In this document: positions 11,566 to 23,313 of the stretch, in pieces
Numbering within the stretch: position 1 is the stretch's first letter
Layout: every line of letters begins with the position of its first letter
Origin: Athripsodes cinereus
Taxonomy: Eukaryota; Arthropoda; Insecta; Trichoptera; Leptoceridae
Direction: 5' to 3'
NCBI GenBank assembly: GCA_947579605.1
Contig: OX388310.1
Location: 992,001 to 1,056,000, forward strand
DNA length: 64,000 bases
Notes under the pieces: generated by a model
Databases searched by the model: none
What the model saw: only the letters and a program-made list of their open reading frames with translations
What the model was told of the DNA's origin: nothing
Translations under genes and position numbers: made by a program

Positions 11566-12329
11566 AGTGTTGAATAGTATAGATACTTGATGTAGTAATT
11601 GGTTTACACAAAAAAAAAATCTATAGAAATAGAATCGTCCAGTCACTCAGATATCACAATCATAAGACTGTCTACTGTCTCGTATCTGAATAGACGCTAA
11701 ATAGTCCTTTAATAAGTTTATTTATTTGGCTATGATAGGTGTGCTATATGGCGATAACTAGATATTTAACATGGCGATATGTAAGTTAGTTCTGAGAAAA
11801 TAGTAAATTGATTTTGGTTTCATCTTCCTCAAAATAAATTTCGTTTTTTAATTAAGAGATAAGTATCGCTAAACACGCCGATAAACTCAGTGCATGCTGT
11901 ACAGAATCGTCTCTTGGCACTATTGTGCCTCTATTTTTTTAAATTCAATCTTTCGTCTCTAATATCTCATAAAATTTTGTTTATTTCGTCTTAAAATAAC
12001 AAGGAATATGGGATCAGGCAGGCACCTAACATATGTGATCATATTCACTATCTTTCTTTCTCTCTCACTCGGTCGTTTAGCGCTCCTCTTATGAGCACTA
12101 GGCAGACACCAGATCTTCTTTGAGAGTGTTTCTGTACCAATAGAGTAATCTCTTCCCACAACATTCATGGTATTCTGATGTTGTTGTCATAGATACGGTA
12201 TACTATGAAAGAGCGATGCCTAGGACGTCAAAAACGTTGTGGATGTAAGATTATTTATATCTACTTTTTGTTGTTGTTGATCTACAGGTATTCAAATCTC
12301 AGACGTTTTAGAGAATAATAATATTAATA
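11566..12329. other. No gene recognised
   Basis: AT-rich. A 69-codon minus frame at 11959-12168 has no recognisable motif. Confidence 0.4.
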
Positions 12330-12470
12330 TTAATCTTTATTGCACAAATTTAGTATAGTACAAAGAATAAAAAACATGACAACAATACCACTGAATACAT
12401 GATTTTGTGCAATGGCGAGTTTATCGCTGAAGCGCAATATCTTCCAACTAACCCATGAGAATAGCTTTCC
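12330..12470 (-). repeat. Family B LINE 3' end fragment
   Basis: It contains TTTATTGCACAAATTTAGTA and GGCGAGTTTATCGCTGAAGC with TTCCAACTAACCCATGAGAA, the shared family B block in antisense orientation. Confidence 0.5.
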
Positions 12471-13406
12471 TCTCACTTAACTATACCTATATAGATTTTA
12501 TAATTAACCAGCAAAAAAAGCATTGTTATAATTTTGAGTAGTAATCAGGTATAAATTAATAAAAATTACTAAAAAGCCTCAGAATTGACAAAGCTAAACA
12601 AAAAAAAAATTGGCAGCAAACAATCCATCGGCTATTTTGATAAATAATAGAAGAAGAAGCAAACTGCAGATAAACTTTATCTTATCAAAAAATTTCGAAG
12701 AAACACTTGAAAAATCCTTGACATTATTTTTTGCCATACAATAATTAACAAAAACGAGGCAACTGTTTTATTAATTTATTCCTCAACTAGACCCTGTACG
12801 ATACCTAAGTCTGATTTGATATTGTGATGGATGTATGGCTGGCTAGTCTATAGTTCATACTGTCTAGGTATAAAGTGATATATTATTGTTATAAGTATCA
12901 TTACAATATGGCAACAATGGATATAAACAGTTAGATCTGTAATGAAGTGATAGAAGCGAAGACGGCTTATTGCGTCGTGGGAAACTTTTCTTCACACATT
13001 ATACTGTGTAATAATAATATGTACATATAATGCTATTCCGTCGAAATAAAGAAATAAACATTCTTGAACCTTACATAAAAATAAACTATTTATTACATAC
13101 AATTTAAGATTTATTAGTACCTACTGATTTTTATTTATATCAAAATGTAAACAATTAAATTGTCTAACAGAGAACATAGATTTGTTACGATTCAATTGCA
13201 TTTTTTTTAAAAAGCTCATAAGCAAGTATACCTAAGTATTTTAAATGCAGTGAACTAAGAATAATCATCAAAAGTTGAAGTTTCACTATAAGCTTATTTG
13301 TAATCCAAACATTTATGACATCTTCAAAATAATACATAAGCATCAAAAGTTGAAGGTTATTATGAGCTAATTATTAATCCAAACACGTGTGATATCTTCA
13401 AATTAA
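12471..13406. other. AT-rich stretch, nothing recognised
   Basis: No supported coding, tRNA-like or repeat match. Two related pieces around 13265-13400 (CATCAAAAGTTGAAG twice) suggest a small local duplication. Confidence 0.4.
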
Positions 13407-13512
13407 CATTGTCGACCGACGGTACTTGGTGGAAGATCATGGTAAATTAATAAAATATTTATATTTGGTACTTCCACCAAGAGTTTCCGCTTTGATCATC
13501 AGGCTAAGATTT
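13407..13512. repeat. Family D element, short hairpin copy
   Basis: ATTGTCGACCGACGGTACTT and GGTGGAAG are followed by their inverse CTTCCACCAAG (arms 13425-13435 and 13472-13482), then a CATCAGGCTAA end. The same pieces recur at 25915-25975, 31880-32285, 39770-39815, 57275-57350 and 58758-59112. Confidence 0.5.
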
Positions 13513-13639
13513 AGTGAAGAAATTACTGTATTTAAGAAATAACTTGTACTTTAAAATTACTCCATGTAAGAAAGTACTATCTATCTATCGTGTTTTATTA
13601 ATAAATTATAGAATGTAATTTCTTCACTTTACGTTAGGC

Positions 13640-13925
13640 CGAAGACAAAGATGGTGATAATTCTGGATGATTTTATTTTGACGCCGTTTAACAGTCCCTA
13701 GACCGTCTCAAGGGCGCCGGTGAAGAGTTCAGTTTTCAATTTGCTTCTGAAGTTGGTGACAGTCTGATTATCTCTCAATGGCACCGGTAGACGATTCCAC
13801 GTAACCGGTCCAACAACACCAAAGGCCCTTTCATAGAAGTCAGACTTACCGGCTCTATGAGGCTCAGTAATTCTATTCACAGCCAGTTCCAATGAGCGCA
13901 GAGGTCTTCTAGTGGTCAATTCAAG
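13640..13925 (-). pseudogene. CR1/L2-type LINE 3' end
   Basis: The minus strand reads TTRRPLRSLELAVNRITEPH, FYERAFGVVGPVTWNRLP, then FRSKLKTELFTGALETV and a stop, followed by a 3' UTR GACGCCGTCAAAATAAAATC-like end. The motif order (RAF.V.GP..WN.LP then F...LKT.LF) is the conserved post-reverse-transcriptase C terminus of CR1/L2-group LINEs. The copy starts inside that domain (5' truncation) but its frame is intact. Confidence 0.65.
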
Positions 13926-13959
13926 TCAAGTCAAGACAATATTTGCACGTCTTAAATTC

Positions 13960-14105
13960 AGGGATGACGTCTACTACATACCTAACCTGAATATCTTAAT
14001 ATTTCTTTAACACGGGGAGGACAGTTTGTATGTTTATAAGATAAGACTGATCTGCGGGCTGCACCACTTGTAGAATATACCAAGATCGTATAATAGAAGT
14101 AATAG
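13960..14105 (+). repeat. Family A sense copy, diverged
   Basis: TTAAATTCAGGGATGACG, the GGAGGACAGTTTGTATGTTT block, CTGATCTGCGGGCTGCACCA and CACTTGTAGAATAT match family A in order, ending in an ATAGAAGTAATAG tail. Confidence 0.5.
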
Positions 14106-14504
14106 TTGCTTTAGATATCGATCTTAATATAAAATATTGCAAAACTTTTTGTTCTTAGACTATTGCCAAAATGTCGTAAACTTAATAAAAATAAACAAAT
14201 ACAAAGCACATTGATTACATCACATAAATTATGAACGTGTCTGTATTAAATTAAATGTTTCCAAATATTGAATAATTATATCATTTTATTACAAACCTAC
14301 CTGCCAATTATACGGTCGGCAAAGTTTTTATATTAATCTCATAATATTATCTGATACTAAATAAAACAATCAACATGAAATATTCATAGTCACAATAAAA
14401 GCAATATTGTGTATTACTTTCAAAATAAATTAATATCTTTCGATGTAAAAAATAATATATACCTACTAAGGCACACAATATTATTATTGTTTTATTATCA
14501 AAAG
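14106..14504. other. AT-rich stretch, nothing recognised
   Basis: No supported feature. Confidence 0.4.
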
Positions 14505-14785
14505 ACAAAAGTAATCGACATTGTAGATAAAGTCTCCAAGCTGAAATGGCAATGGGCTGGGTATGTGGCAAGGCGAGAGGATTGCAGGTAGACTTCCAGA
14601 ATTATTGAATGCAGGCCGTGGAAGGACAAAAGAAGTGTTGGAAGACCCCCAAAAATGTTGTGGGTCGACGATATTGTCCACGTGATGGGAAAACAGTAGT
14701 GTCGAGTTGCTCGAGATCGAAAATTGTGGAAAAGTTATGAAGAGGCCTATATTCAGCAGATGAGAGAAGAAGGCTAACACAAAAT
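14505..14785 (+). pseudogene. LINE ORF2 C-terminal relic
   Basis: Plus-strand pieces read DIVDKVSKLKWQWAGYVARR, WKDKRSVGRPPKMLWVDDIV and LWKSYEEAYIQQMREEG, interrupted by stops and frame changes. This W-x-GH/Y-x-AR ... GRPP..W.DD ... W....EAY.QQ order is the standard C-terminal tail of RTE-like endonuclease-reverse transcriptase proteins. It is dead and 5' truncated. Confidence 0.65.
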
Positions 14786-15544
14786 CAAACAAAAAATTAA
14801 AATTTTCAGCTGTACATATATTCTCAAAAAACAATTCTAATAACTCCAATAGGCCTAGTCAAAACACGTTTTAGCGTTACGTTTTCGTCCAAATGTAGTC
14901 GACGTTGAGAGAAAGTGTCAATTATCGTAGCTACTTGTGTATTTTAGCTACGAAAATTGACACATTCAAACATGTCAAAAATTCATGAAATAAAAAAATT
15001 ATAAATATTTGAAAAGAAAAATAGGATTATTCTGAATCCCTATTCCCGCTGAGATACGGTCAAGTCAAATTATGAAATTAAGAAAACTTTGAAACAACAT
15101 TTTAATATAATTATAAACGTTACAAAGTATGTAAATAAACACAGATAATATTGTATTCTGTTGTTTTGATTGAATGCAGCAGATAATGTGCGGCTATATT
15201 CATGCTATTATTATGCAAATCATACAAACACACATTGTACCCATCAAATAATAATAATTATGTGAAATTTGTCAGTTTAGTGATGTTAAGTAAAAAAAAT
15301 AACATCGGTAAACCAATATTGTAATGTAGATACCTATAACAAAAAGAAAAATAAATTGATTTCCCAAAATATTATTGTCAACCTAATTTAACTAAATTTC
15401 TGAAGATTATATAATACCCGTTTAAGATGAGTTTCCACTCTTTAAAAATTTAAGCATTTTTTATTTTACCCCATTGTTAAGAACTGGGGGTGTTCGGCTT
15501 GTAAAAACATTTATTACTTTAAAGAAATTTCTGAAATTAAGAAC
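14786..15544. other. AT-rich stretch, nothing recognised
   Basis: No supported feature. Confidence 0.4.
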
Positions 15545-15788
15545 CATGATCAATACTTCTTCCTCTTCACGTGACCTGTCGAGTCTCCCCGACGTTGACG
15601 ACCAATTGAGAGAGAGAGCCCTAAACAGCGCCAAACACCTCCCTCACAGTTTTGACGTCGCGTCGGTCCATTTTCAAATGTTTCGAAACTAGGAGAGCTT
15701 TCAGAGTCTTCTGCCGACTTCTCTGCTGTCCTCGATCTTCCCCTTCATGAGCTGAAGAACGATGTATTAGTTGTCTCTCAAGAGCTTG
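15545..15788 (+). pseudogene. Coding-like relic of unknown origin
   Basis: A GC-richer island reads SSSRDLSSLPDVDDQLRERA through SFDVASVHFQMFRN and, after one frame shift at about 15690, ELSESSADFSAVLDLPLHEL and VLVVSQELVIIHQN. Composition and continuity across a single shift suggest a formerly coding segment. I do not recognise the family. It abuts the LINE 3' end that follows, so it may be an upstream part of that LINE's ORF or a co-mobilised transcript piece. Confidence 0.35.
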
Positions 15789-15930
15789 TTATTATTCATC
15801 AAAATTGAGGGACGCCGAAGACCCGATAAGAGACAGATGTTCTAGCTGCGAAACATAATGGAATAGGCCGGCATCTGAAGTGAGGAGGAGCAATTCTGCA
15901 GCGAGGAGATAACTCTTGAAAATTGGCCCG
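15789..15930 (+). pseudogene. LINE C-terminal fragment, decayed
   Basis: The DNA beginning TGAGGGACGCCGAAGACCC closely matches the better preserved copy at 34530-34710, but frames are broken by stops. It derives from the GRRRPGRRQ..WLRNIREWTGI C-terminal segment. Confidence 0.5.
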
Positions 15931-17122
15931 AAAATATAATAAAGTCATGTCGCAATTACTAAATAGCTTGTTTTAAATACGCGAACAAGGGAAATCGATT
16001 CATCGACATAAACATTATTTTCATCGAAACAGTTTTGCAATCACACATAATAAGTAATATGTAGGTACCCACATTTTCTGATAATCAGGATTGCGGAAAA
16101 ACAATGTAATGTTTCATACAAATATACCGTTACTCAATCGAATTAATTGCGTATGAATTAAAGCGATTAAGTACTCGATAAAAATGATCGGACAAAAGTA
16201 AGAAATCACGATATTAAAAGTTGTAGATAATCTAAGTACACCTGTACATCGCTTGGCATTGTTTAATATTTGATGAGTATACGTATGCTGTTAGAAGAAC
16301 GATTATTATATTTGTGTTTTAATTTGTTTTGAATGCTATCAATGTAATTTTATCTTTCCAATTGGAAAATTTTTGATGAATTGCTTTTGTTGTTATTAAA
16401 CTCTCTTTGTGTAAATAATTATATACTTGATCATTGTAGGGAAATTATTAAGAAAATTTTAGTATTTGTTTGGTTTGAAAGCTGTAGAAATGTAAATTGG
16501 ATATAATATTTTATGAATATTTGTCTTTAAATTAATTTTCACCTCATGTATACTAAAATAATATCAATAGGTCGTTATACTGCTTGAAAACTTTATTTAT
16601 TTATTTTATTTATATTTATTAATAATCTCTTAGTGTATAACAGTTCAATAGATGTAAAAAATGATTATTTCAATTCCACGGACAAAAATTTTGAAAATAT
16701 GAATAACTTCTATAAGATGCACATATTGATGGTTCAAAGCATAAAAGAAACATGTCCACTATTTAGGTAAAATGAGTTAATATAATATGTACAATATTGG
16801 TTACAACATCTTCTATGTCCTGATTAATTAATTACCAATTATATCACTATCAAAATAATTATTATGAAACAAATGCCACACCTTCTCAAATTATATTTTT
16901 TTGTGCACAGATGTAACATGTCACATAAAACGTTTAAGAATACATTTATATCGATTTTCTTAATTCCCAAAAAACACATGTCTATCAAGGACATGTTTTG
17001 AATTAATTTCAAATTAAGTACTTAATTAATAAATTCGATAAAATAAGAGAATCTAAAACTGTTAAATGTGGACATGGGTCTTCTGTGCTATTTGATTTCA
17101 GTTTTTGGTAGACTGACACACT
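15931..17122. other. AT-rich stretch, nothing recognised
   Basis: No supported feature over nearly 1.2 kb. Confidence 0.4.
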
Positions 17123-17348
17123 GCTTAAAAACTATAACGTGAAATATCTTGGAATATTAAAATTTGCTTAAAAACTTTAACGTGACATATCTTGGAATAT
17201 TAGAATTTGCTTAAAAACTTTAACGTGACATATCTTGGAATATTAGAATTTGCTTAAAAACTTTAACGTAACTTATCTTGGAATATTAGAATTTGCTAAA
17301 AAACTATAACGTGACATATCTTGGAATATTAGAATTTGCTTAAAAATT
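17123..17348. repeat. 43-bp tandem repeat, five units plus a partial
   Basis: Units starting GCTTAAAAAC at 17123, 17166, 17209, 17252 and 17295 have exactly 43-bp spacing, with a partial sixth at 17338. Each holds AACGTGACATATCTTGGAAT with few substitutions and no length change, so the array is young or homogenised. Confidence 0.9.
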
Positions 17349-17814
17349 TGATTGTAAATGGAATTGTACGATTCACAATATGTTTCTCAGATAGATTGCT
17401 AATATCGAGTAATGAAGTAGCATCCTCAGACGAGCCTTGCCTCATGCCTCATGTGCCAGGTGGAAGTAATTTACTACAGAGCAAGACAGGGCAAACTAAT
17501 GCAACATCTTAATCGGATGTATTACATAGGCAGATTGTAACGTATGTGACGACCCTGTCAATGGGACGGATTCAACACAAATTGATAAATTGTAAGGTTA
17601 ACAACATTTTTTATGATTATTTTATTATGATTGTTTTACATCTTTCTTTCAGCGATAAGGTTTGCTACGCATCCTGAACGTCCTATTTTTTTTGTTAATA
17701 ACTCTCATACTTATTATATACTATACAGATTTAGTTGTTAATTATAAATTATGTTAAAACTGTATGTTTGCGAAAGAATATGAAATAGGTATCTTAATAA
17801 GTAGGTATATTGTA
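17349..17814. other. No gene; short family A scrap
   Basis: Positions 17650-17690 (AGCGATAAGGTTTGCTACGC, then CATCCTGAACGTC) are a short sense fragment of family A. Nothing else is recognised. Confidence 0.4.
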
Positions 17815-18245
17815 AGGACCCTCTACACACCCGGATGTCTCAGGAGTCAAAGACTCCTATTGAGGGTCGAGGAAAGGGTGAAATTCAAGGTGTGCCTTTT
17901 GGTTTACAAGGCTATTAACAAAATGGCACCATTGTGCCTCACAGAGCTTTGTCCCCTTGACTCGACCACTAGAAGACCTCTGCGCTCTATGGAACTGGCC
18001 GTGAATAGACTTACTGAGCCCAATAGAGCCGGTAAGTCCAACTTCTACGAGAGGGCCTTTGGTGTTGTTGGACCAGTTATGTGGAATCGCCAACCGGTGC
18101 TGCTGAGAGTTGGTTAGACGGTCACTAGCTTCAGAGGCAAATTAAAAACTGAACTCTTCACTGGCGCCCTTGAGACGGTCTAGAGACTGTAAAACGGCGT
18201 CGTAAATAAAATAAAATCATCCAAAATCATCATCATCATCATCCG
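17815..18245 (+). pseudogene. CR1/L2-type LINE 3' end with (ATC)n tail
   Basis: The frame reads RLLLRVEERVKFKVCLLVYK, AINKMAPLCLTELCPLDSTT, RRPLRSMELAVNR, FYERAFGVVGPVMWNRQP, is broken by TAG at 18115-18117, and continues TVTSFRGKLKTELFTGALET. This is the conserved C terminus after the reverse transcriptase of CR1/L2-group LINEs. The 3' end has AAAATCATCATCATC repeats, as L2-like elements often do. Confidence 0.7.
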
Positions 18246-19064
18246 CACTTGCAAACAAAAATAAATAGTCCTCACGGGTGAACCACATGGGCAGCCTGAA
18301 TGGCCGGTCGGCCAAATCCGTCTCGTGGGAATCTTTTAAACTGCTGTAAAACTTTCAATATCCTTTTAAGGTAGAGAAACACTATTTTTTTAAATAATAC
18401 TTACATGGATCCGAAATGCCCACATAGGAAAAATAACTATACCTAATAATCGAAATTTGGTACAAAACGCAGAAATATAGTATCCAGAAACTTTGAAGGA
18501 TCCAAGATAGAGAGCGCTGGGGTCTCCGGTAGGTACCAGAGTAATGTGAAGACTATTCTTCCTCCCAAAGGGGACATCCTAACCAATGCGACTGTCCACC
18601 AAGGGAGACAGGACACACAAGAACGAAAAACGAGTTTGCAACACAAAACTTAGTAAGTATAATGCGTAATTCGGTCCTGTGTTGGCATCATCAATATAGA
18701 GTGATCCGTCGCTGGTTTTTGATAAAATACACTGGGAGAACAATAGCGGAATAAATATTATATTATAATACGAGAGAACAGGGCCGGTGCAGGGGGTCTG
18801 CTATGTTGGCATAATGAGCGGACAAACCGTGCGGAAACATGTGTAACCTGCCACCGTACCTTCATAATATATAACAATACTACCTATACATATACCCTTA
18901 TGCGTAGAGACATATAAAGTATTAATATATGTAAGTTTAAGCCAACAACATCTTAAAAGTAGAATTGCTGCTTTACTACTACTACTACTACTAGAATACA
19001 ATAAGTAGGGTAGCCAGAGAGCTAACTGCAAGACATTATTCTTATTATAATTATCCTAAAAATG
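18246..19064. other. No gene recognised
   Basis: Moderately GC-rich patches (18270-18330 and 18480-18620) keep short open frames on both strands without recognisable motifs. TAC microsatellite near 18976. Confidence 0.35.
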
Positions 19065-19140
19065 TCACCCTGCACTGAGACTATATTATCAGCTTTTGAC
19101 CAAAGCAATCTCAACAGGAAAAATAAAATAAAAAAAAAGA
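19065..19140 (-). repeat. Family F fragment
   Basis: AATGTCACCCTGCACTGAGA followed by AGCTTTTGACCAAAGCAATC and TCAACAGG matches, in antisense, the repeats at 49330-49395, 52725-52865 and 61140-61280 (AAAAGCTGTTATGGT, TGAGATT). Confidence 0.45.
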
Positions 19141-19204
19141 AAAGCAAATTCAAAAAACAAAAAAAAAACAGCGAGGCAGTGAAAAAAACCCACAAAATTA
19201 TATC

Positions 19205-19440
19205 ATTAGAAAGACATATCTCACAAGTGGGGTAGCCAGCATACCAGCCGTATGCAATAAATATGCAATCTGTCCTTTCCACGCTAACAAATAATATAAG
19301 ACATTCAGAATGGGTGGCAAACGTCATCTCCGAATTGAAAATATAAAATGTCCGAACACCTCTTCCTTTGAGAGTAGGACACCCGAAAATTTACGGAAAA
19401 GAGCCTATTCTTGCAGGGTGATCCACGGAATAATTTTGCA
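19205..19440 (-). repeat. Family A copy (antisense), nearly full length
   Basis: It runs from ATATCTCACAAGTGGGGTAG through AGACATTCAGAATGGGTGG to CGAAAATTTACGGAAAAGAG and a GATCCACGGAA end, covering both boundaries of family A. Confidence 0.65.
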
Positions 19441-19799
19441 ATCTAATACACACTTATATATTTTTTGTTGTTGATATAATAATAATAATGATAACACTTT
19501 ATTGATCAGAAAAAAAATCATATATTAGATATATGCGAAACTAAAACGACATTTATTTAATTTTATTTATCATTAATACAAAAACTTAGGTAGGTACCTA
19601 TTCATTACTGTAATTCATAGATATGAACAATTGACAATTATATAAATGCGAACATATAAAATAAATTACCAATAATTATACGGTACAAAATGACTGATAA
19701 TATTGCTGTAAAATCGTCATATACCTACTTACTACATAAAAAAAAATAGATTCGCACATGCAGTCCATTTATTTGTCTATTCTGATGTATGTACAAATT
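19441..19799. other. AT-rich stretch, nothing recognised
   Basis: No supported feature. Confidence 0.4.
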
Positions 19800-20045
19800 A
19801 AATAGTATTTTAGTATAGAATTGGTGGCCCACTCTTTTCCGCAAGTTTTCGAGTGATCTATTAAAGGCAGGTGTTTGAAAAAATGAAGACATTTTACATC
19901 TTAAATTAGTGGTGAGGTAAGCCACCATTCCTATAACTATGTCTTTTGTTTTATTGACATGAAGAGGTCAAACTGCATGTGAATGACCCGCTGTTATTCC
20001 AGTGGCTACCCCACTTGTGGGATATGCTGTGATAGTATAGTACCT
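19800..20045 (+). repeat. Family A sense copy
   Basis: GAATTGGTGGCCCACTCTTT, CGCAAGTTTTCGAGTG, TTAAAGGCAGGTGTTTGAAA, AATTAGTGGTGAGG and GGCTACCCCACTTGTGGGAT follow the family A order. The central part is rearranged (a GTTTTATTGACATGAAGAGG variant). Confidence 0.6.
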
Positions 20046-20207
20046 ACATAGTAGTATTGTTTTATTAGACGATGGTCCTGGCTGGGTCATGTTCTGAGAA
20101 TGACCAATGATAGTTGGCCGAAAAGAGCACGTAGGTACCTACTGGTTTTCCATCCGCAAGGGTTCAACATTATTTTTTCTTCACTTAATATTTAATATAT
20201 AAAGGGA

Positions 20208-20393
20208 AGCGTGTATTTTTTGAAGTTTGTGGAATTGATTGAATGGAGTTTATTGTATCCACGGTCCAGTTCCACAGATCAACAAGTCGAAATTTACAAA
20301 AAAATTGATTTAATTAGTAATTCATAAAATCAACTCTAATCTATCAATTCCACAAATAAATATCTTTAAAAATACACGGTACCCTTTATATAT
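20208..20393. mobile_element. Foldback element, family E
   Basis: The ends CGTGTATTTTTT and AAAAATACACG are inverted, and inside them GTTTGTGGAATTGATTGA pairs imperfectly with TATCAATTCCACAAATAAAT, giving a roughly 186-bp palindromic element. A larger relative lies at 39990-40400, and related sequence is at 20790-20950. Confidence 0.55.
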
Positions 20394-20447
20394 TAATTAT
20401 TAAGTTTAAAAGAAAACTTAATGTAGGTACCTACCTATTTTCAATTG

Positions 20448-20466
20448 AATGAATGAATGAATGAAT
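20448..20466. repeat. (GAAT)n microsatellite
   Basis: About four to five GAAT units. Short and ordinary. Confidence 0.7.
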
Positions 20467-20789
20467 ATTTATTTTCCAGGAAAAAATAACAATAAAATAA
20501 TGAAGTACATACTACGTTATAAAATAAAGTATAAGTAATCTGTATGGATATTATTAATCAATTAAATACACAATATACCTATATACATTAGAAGAATAAA
20601 AAAATATATGAAAAAATTGATGTGAAGAAAAAAACTACATAAAATATTTAAACTGCAAGGGTAGATATTGTATAAGTTATAAGTATTACAATCAAAAAAG
20701 AAACAGGCCCATCAGACGCCCACCCTCCCAGCGAAGACACGCGGTTCTCAGCCGGGCCACATGTGGCCCGACCGAGCACATTCCACAAA

Positions 20790-20950
20790 TAAATTTTTTA
20801 TTTTTATTAGGTACATAATTATTGAACGAAACAAAGACGACATAATGCCTCTAACAGAGGGAAAATGACAAAAATTGCTATTTCTCGAATATATTATGTA
20901 ATACATGTCGACGTGTTGATTTGTGGAAAATAATAAATATAATATTTGCC
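20790..20950. repeat. Family E internal relic
   Basis: CATTCCACAAATAAA, ACAAAGACGACATAATGCCT with CTAACAG, and TGTCGACGTGTTGATTTGTG match, in order, the copy at 40160-40395. Confidence 0.5.
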
Positions 20951-21499
20951 ATGATAAGTATAATATTTGCAACTACGTGTAAGTACATAGGTGCCTACCT
21001 GTATTAAATTAATTTAATTATTGTGTAAGTACGTCATGTATGTAGATATGCTTGTAGTTGATTTTTTTTTCCAATTCATATTATTTTATTTATTTAAATG
21101 TCCATACAGCACGGCAATTACATTATATTTTTATTATTCATCTATTTGATAAAATCAAACATTATTTGCCATGCTGTATTTTATATGAATTAATAAATTG
21201 TTTTGATATTATATGCGATTTGTGAGCTATGAGGATCATACCAAAAACTCTGTGAAGTTTGTTCAATTATTGTGCTGGAGATTTTAAAAAAATATCGAGA
21301 TTTGTACACGTCAATAAGTATGAAGTTTTGGTTGATTGTTAGAAATTGCATGCAGGCAATAAGCCCGCTAATTGTATCATGTGAAAATGTACAATAAAGA
21401 TTATTTTTTTATTTAATTTTTTGAAGCACCTAGACACCTACAAACTTAAAAATAATGCACAATATTACGAGTATGTTTCATTTATTTATTAATTTATTA
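20951..21499. other. AT-rich stretch, nothing recognised
   Basis: No supported feature. A LINE-tail-like AATAAAGATTATTT lies at about 21391. Confidence 0.4.
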
Positions 21500-21630
21500 T
21501 TTACTACGCATTGGTTTCTGTAACAAGAATCGTTACAAACTACCTATCATAAAATTGTCAGTTGTACAATTCAATGCACAGAGGGCAAGTGTATCGCTAG
21601 ATGGCGCTATCTTTCAAATAATTCGTTTTT
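21500..21630 (-). repeat. Family B LINE 3' end fragment
   Basis: TTGTACAATTCAATGCACAG then AGGGCAAGTGTATCGCTAGA and GGCGCTATCTTTCAA, antisense family B. Confidence 0.5.
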
Positions 21631-22789
21631 TATTTTATAATGTTCGAATAAATACAATAAGTACATACCTACTTTGATTGCAAATCGTTGATATGAAAAG
21701 CAGTCTATTAAATATAAATCAACTTATAGTTTAAGTAATGTAAAAGATTTTTTTTTGAAAATTTAGTCATTCTAAAATACCAACTAAACAATGATTTTAT
21801 GACTAAAATGCAACAAAAATTATATTTCGAGAAAAAAGTAATGGACATTGTGATTTATGTTTAATATTTTCGTATGTAAATTAAACGTTTTCTTAACTAT
21901 TGTTCTTATTATAAAATAAATAAATTGATTAATTATTCATGAACAATGAATACAATATTTAAAACTTTTTGGACTTTCCTCTCAATATGATACATAATAT
22001 GGAGGTTTTGAAATGGTGGTACGATCAAAAACCATTGAAATAAAATTAAAAGAAAAAAACGTTTGTTGTAAAATAGTCACACGGGAAACTATTACACGTA
22101 CGTTACTGTGGTCAAGATAAATATATATTAATATATCTATCTAACAGAATTTATTAACATTTAGTTGAGTAGAATAATATTGATAATATGCTTTATGAGA
22201 TATGGAATCTTATATAGCATTTGAATTATCGAAATAAAAATATTTAAATTGTATGACCGGGAGGCATATGTTTCTATATTTGAATATTATAAATACAGGT
22301 AGGTACCTAACTATGTAATATGCGGTCCAACAGAGGCTGTGTTTATTCAAATAAATCAGTTCAAATGTTAATCGAATTATTAATATGCCGGTGGCATATT
22401 GGCTTTGGATTATTTCTTTCTAACGATTTGTGTTGCACTAAATTTCAATTTAAACGATTTCTAGAATTCAAATATCAGACTCAAAGAAATTAATTTGGAT
22501 ATTTTGCTTCAAGTTGTATTTTTTCAAGGCTGAAAATCAAATGAAATTTTAGAAAATCGTGAATGCGATCTATTTCTGATAAATTATTCAAATGTGTAAC
22601 TTAATATCGATGAATTTTGCACGCTGTAGGTTTTTTAATATACAAAACTACCACTTTTTTGACCACAAAGAGCAAAAATCTAATACATAATATATGTATT
22701 GAAAATTTGACAATATAACCTACTATCGAATTGACTTGTGATCCATTGACTTTTTTTCTATTCATAACTTATGCTGTGATACTGATAGT
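21631..22789. other. AT-rich stretch, nothing recognised
   Basis: No supported feature over 1.1 kb. Confidence 0.4.
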
Positions 22790-22960
22790 TGTGTTGTTCT
22801 TTTTTTGTGTTTTTTTTTTATTTTTTATTATGATTGTTGTGTCTTAATATTCTACACTTGTATATACATCATATGAACTATGTATGTAAATGTATAACAA
22901 CATGTAAAAGGCTAGCGCCGTGAATTGTTAATAAATAAAATAAATAAATAAATGTATATT
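22790..22960 (+). repeat. LINE 3' UTR with (AATA)n tail
   Basis: TATGATTGTTGTGTCTTAA, AACATGTAAAAGGCTAGCGC and CGTGAATTG precede a TAATAAATAAAATAAATAAA tail, a common LINE 3' layout. The 47710-47800 segment is a related antisense copy. Confidence 0.45.
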
Positions 22961-23137
22961 TCCATTGCTTATTTTCAGTTTTTCTAAATGATTCACTAAA
23001 ATAAAATTTAAAAATAAATATAATACCTTTTTATTATTGTTTATATGTTACCATTTGATTTTTATAAAATGCTTTAAATGTGCACAGAATAAATACTTAA
23101 AAAAATACAAGACAATATGAATTTTACTAATGCTTAC

Positions 23138-23313
23138 CAATACAAACGCGTAATGGTTTTTTAGTTCAACATTAAAATAGACATATTTTTCGTGTAAATA
23201 GAAACCGTATATTTCAGTCAATATTAATGCCGTAGGTGCTAATATTTCCAGTACCGAAATCTTGGTAGCGGCCAAATCACTGGGCCTTATTAGACTCACC
23301 GGAATACGATAAA
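23138..23313 (-). other. Exon-like open segment of unknown gene
   Basis: On the minus strand an acceptor (TTGTTTTGTAG) precedes 176 nt open without interruption, closed by a GTAAGC donor. It reads VYRIPVSLIRPSDLAATKIS, then VLEILAPTALILTEIYGFYL and HEKYVYFNVELKNHYAFVL, including a hydrophobic stretch. The first 14 nt are followed by an alternative GTGAGT donor. I do not recognise the family; a membrane protein is possible. It lies on the coding strand of the Pax-like gene, but nothing shows it belongs to it. Confidence 0.22.

Noticed and set aside
20735..20775. hAT-like terminus near GGTTCTCAGCCGG with a GGGCCACATGTGGCCC palindrome
   Set aside because: No matching opposite end or 8-bp duplication found, so no element is called.
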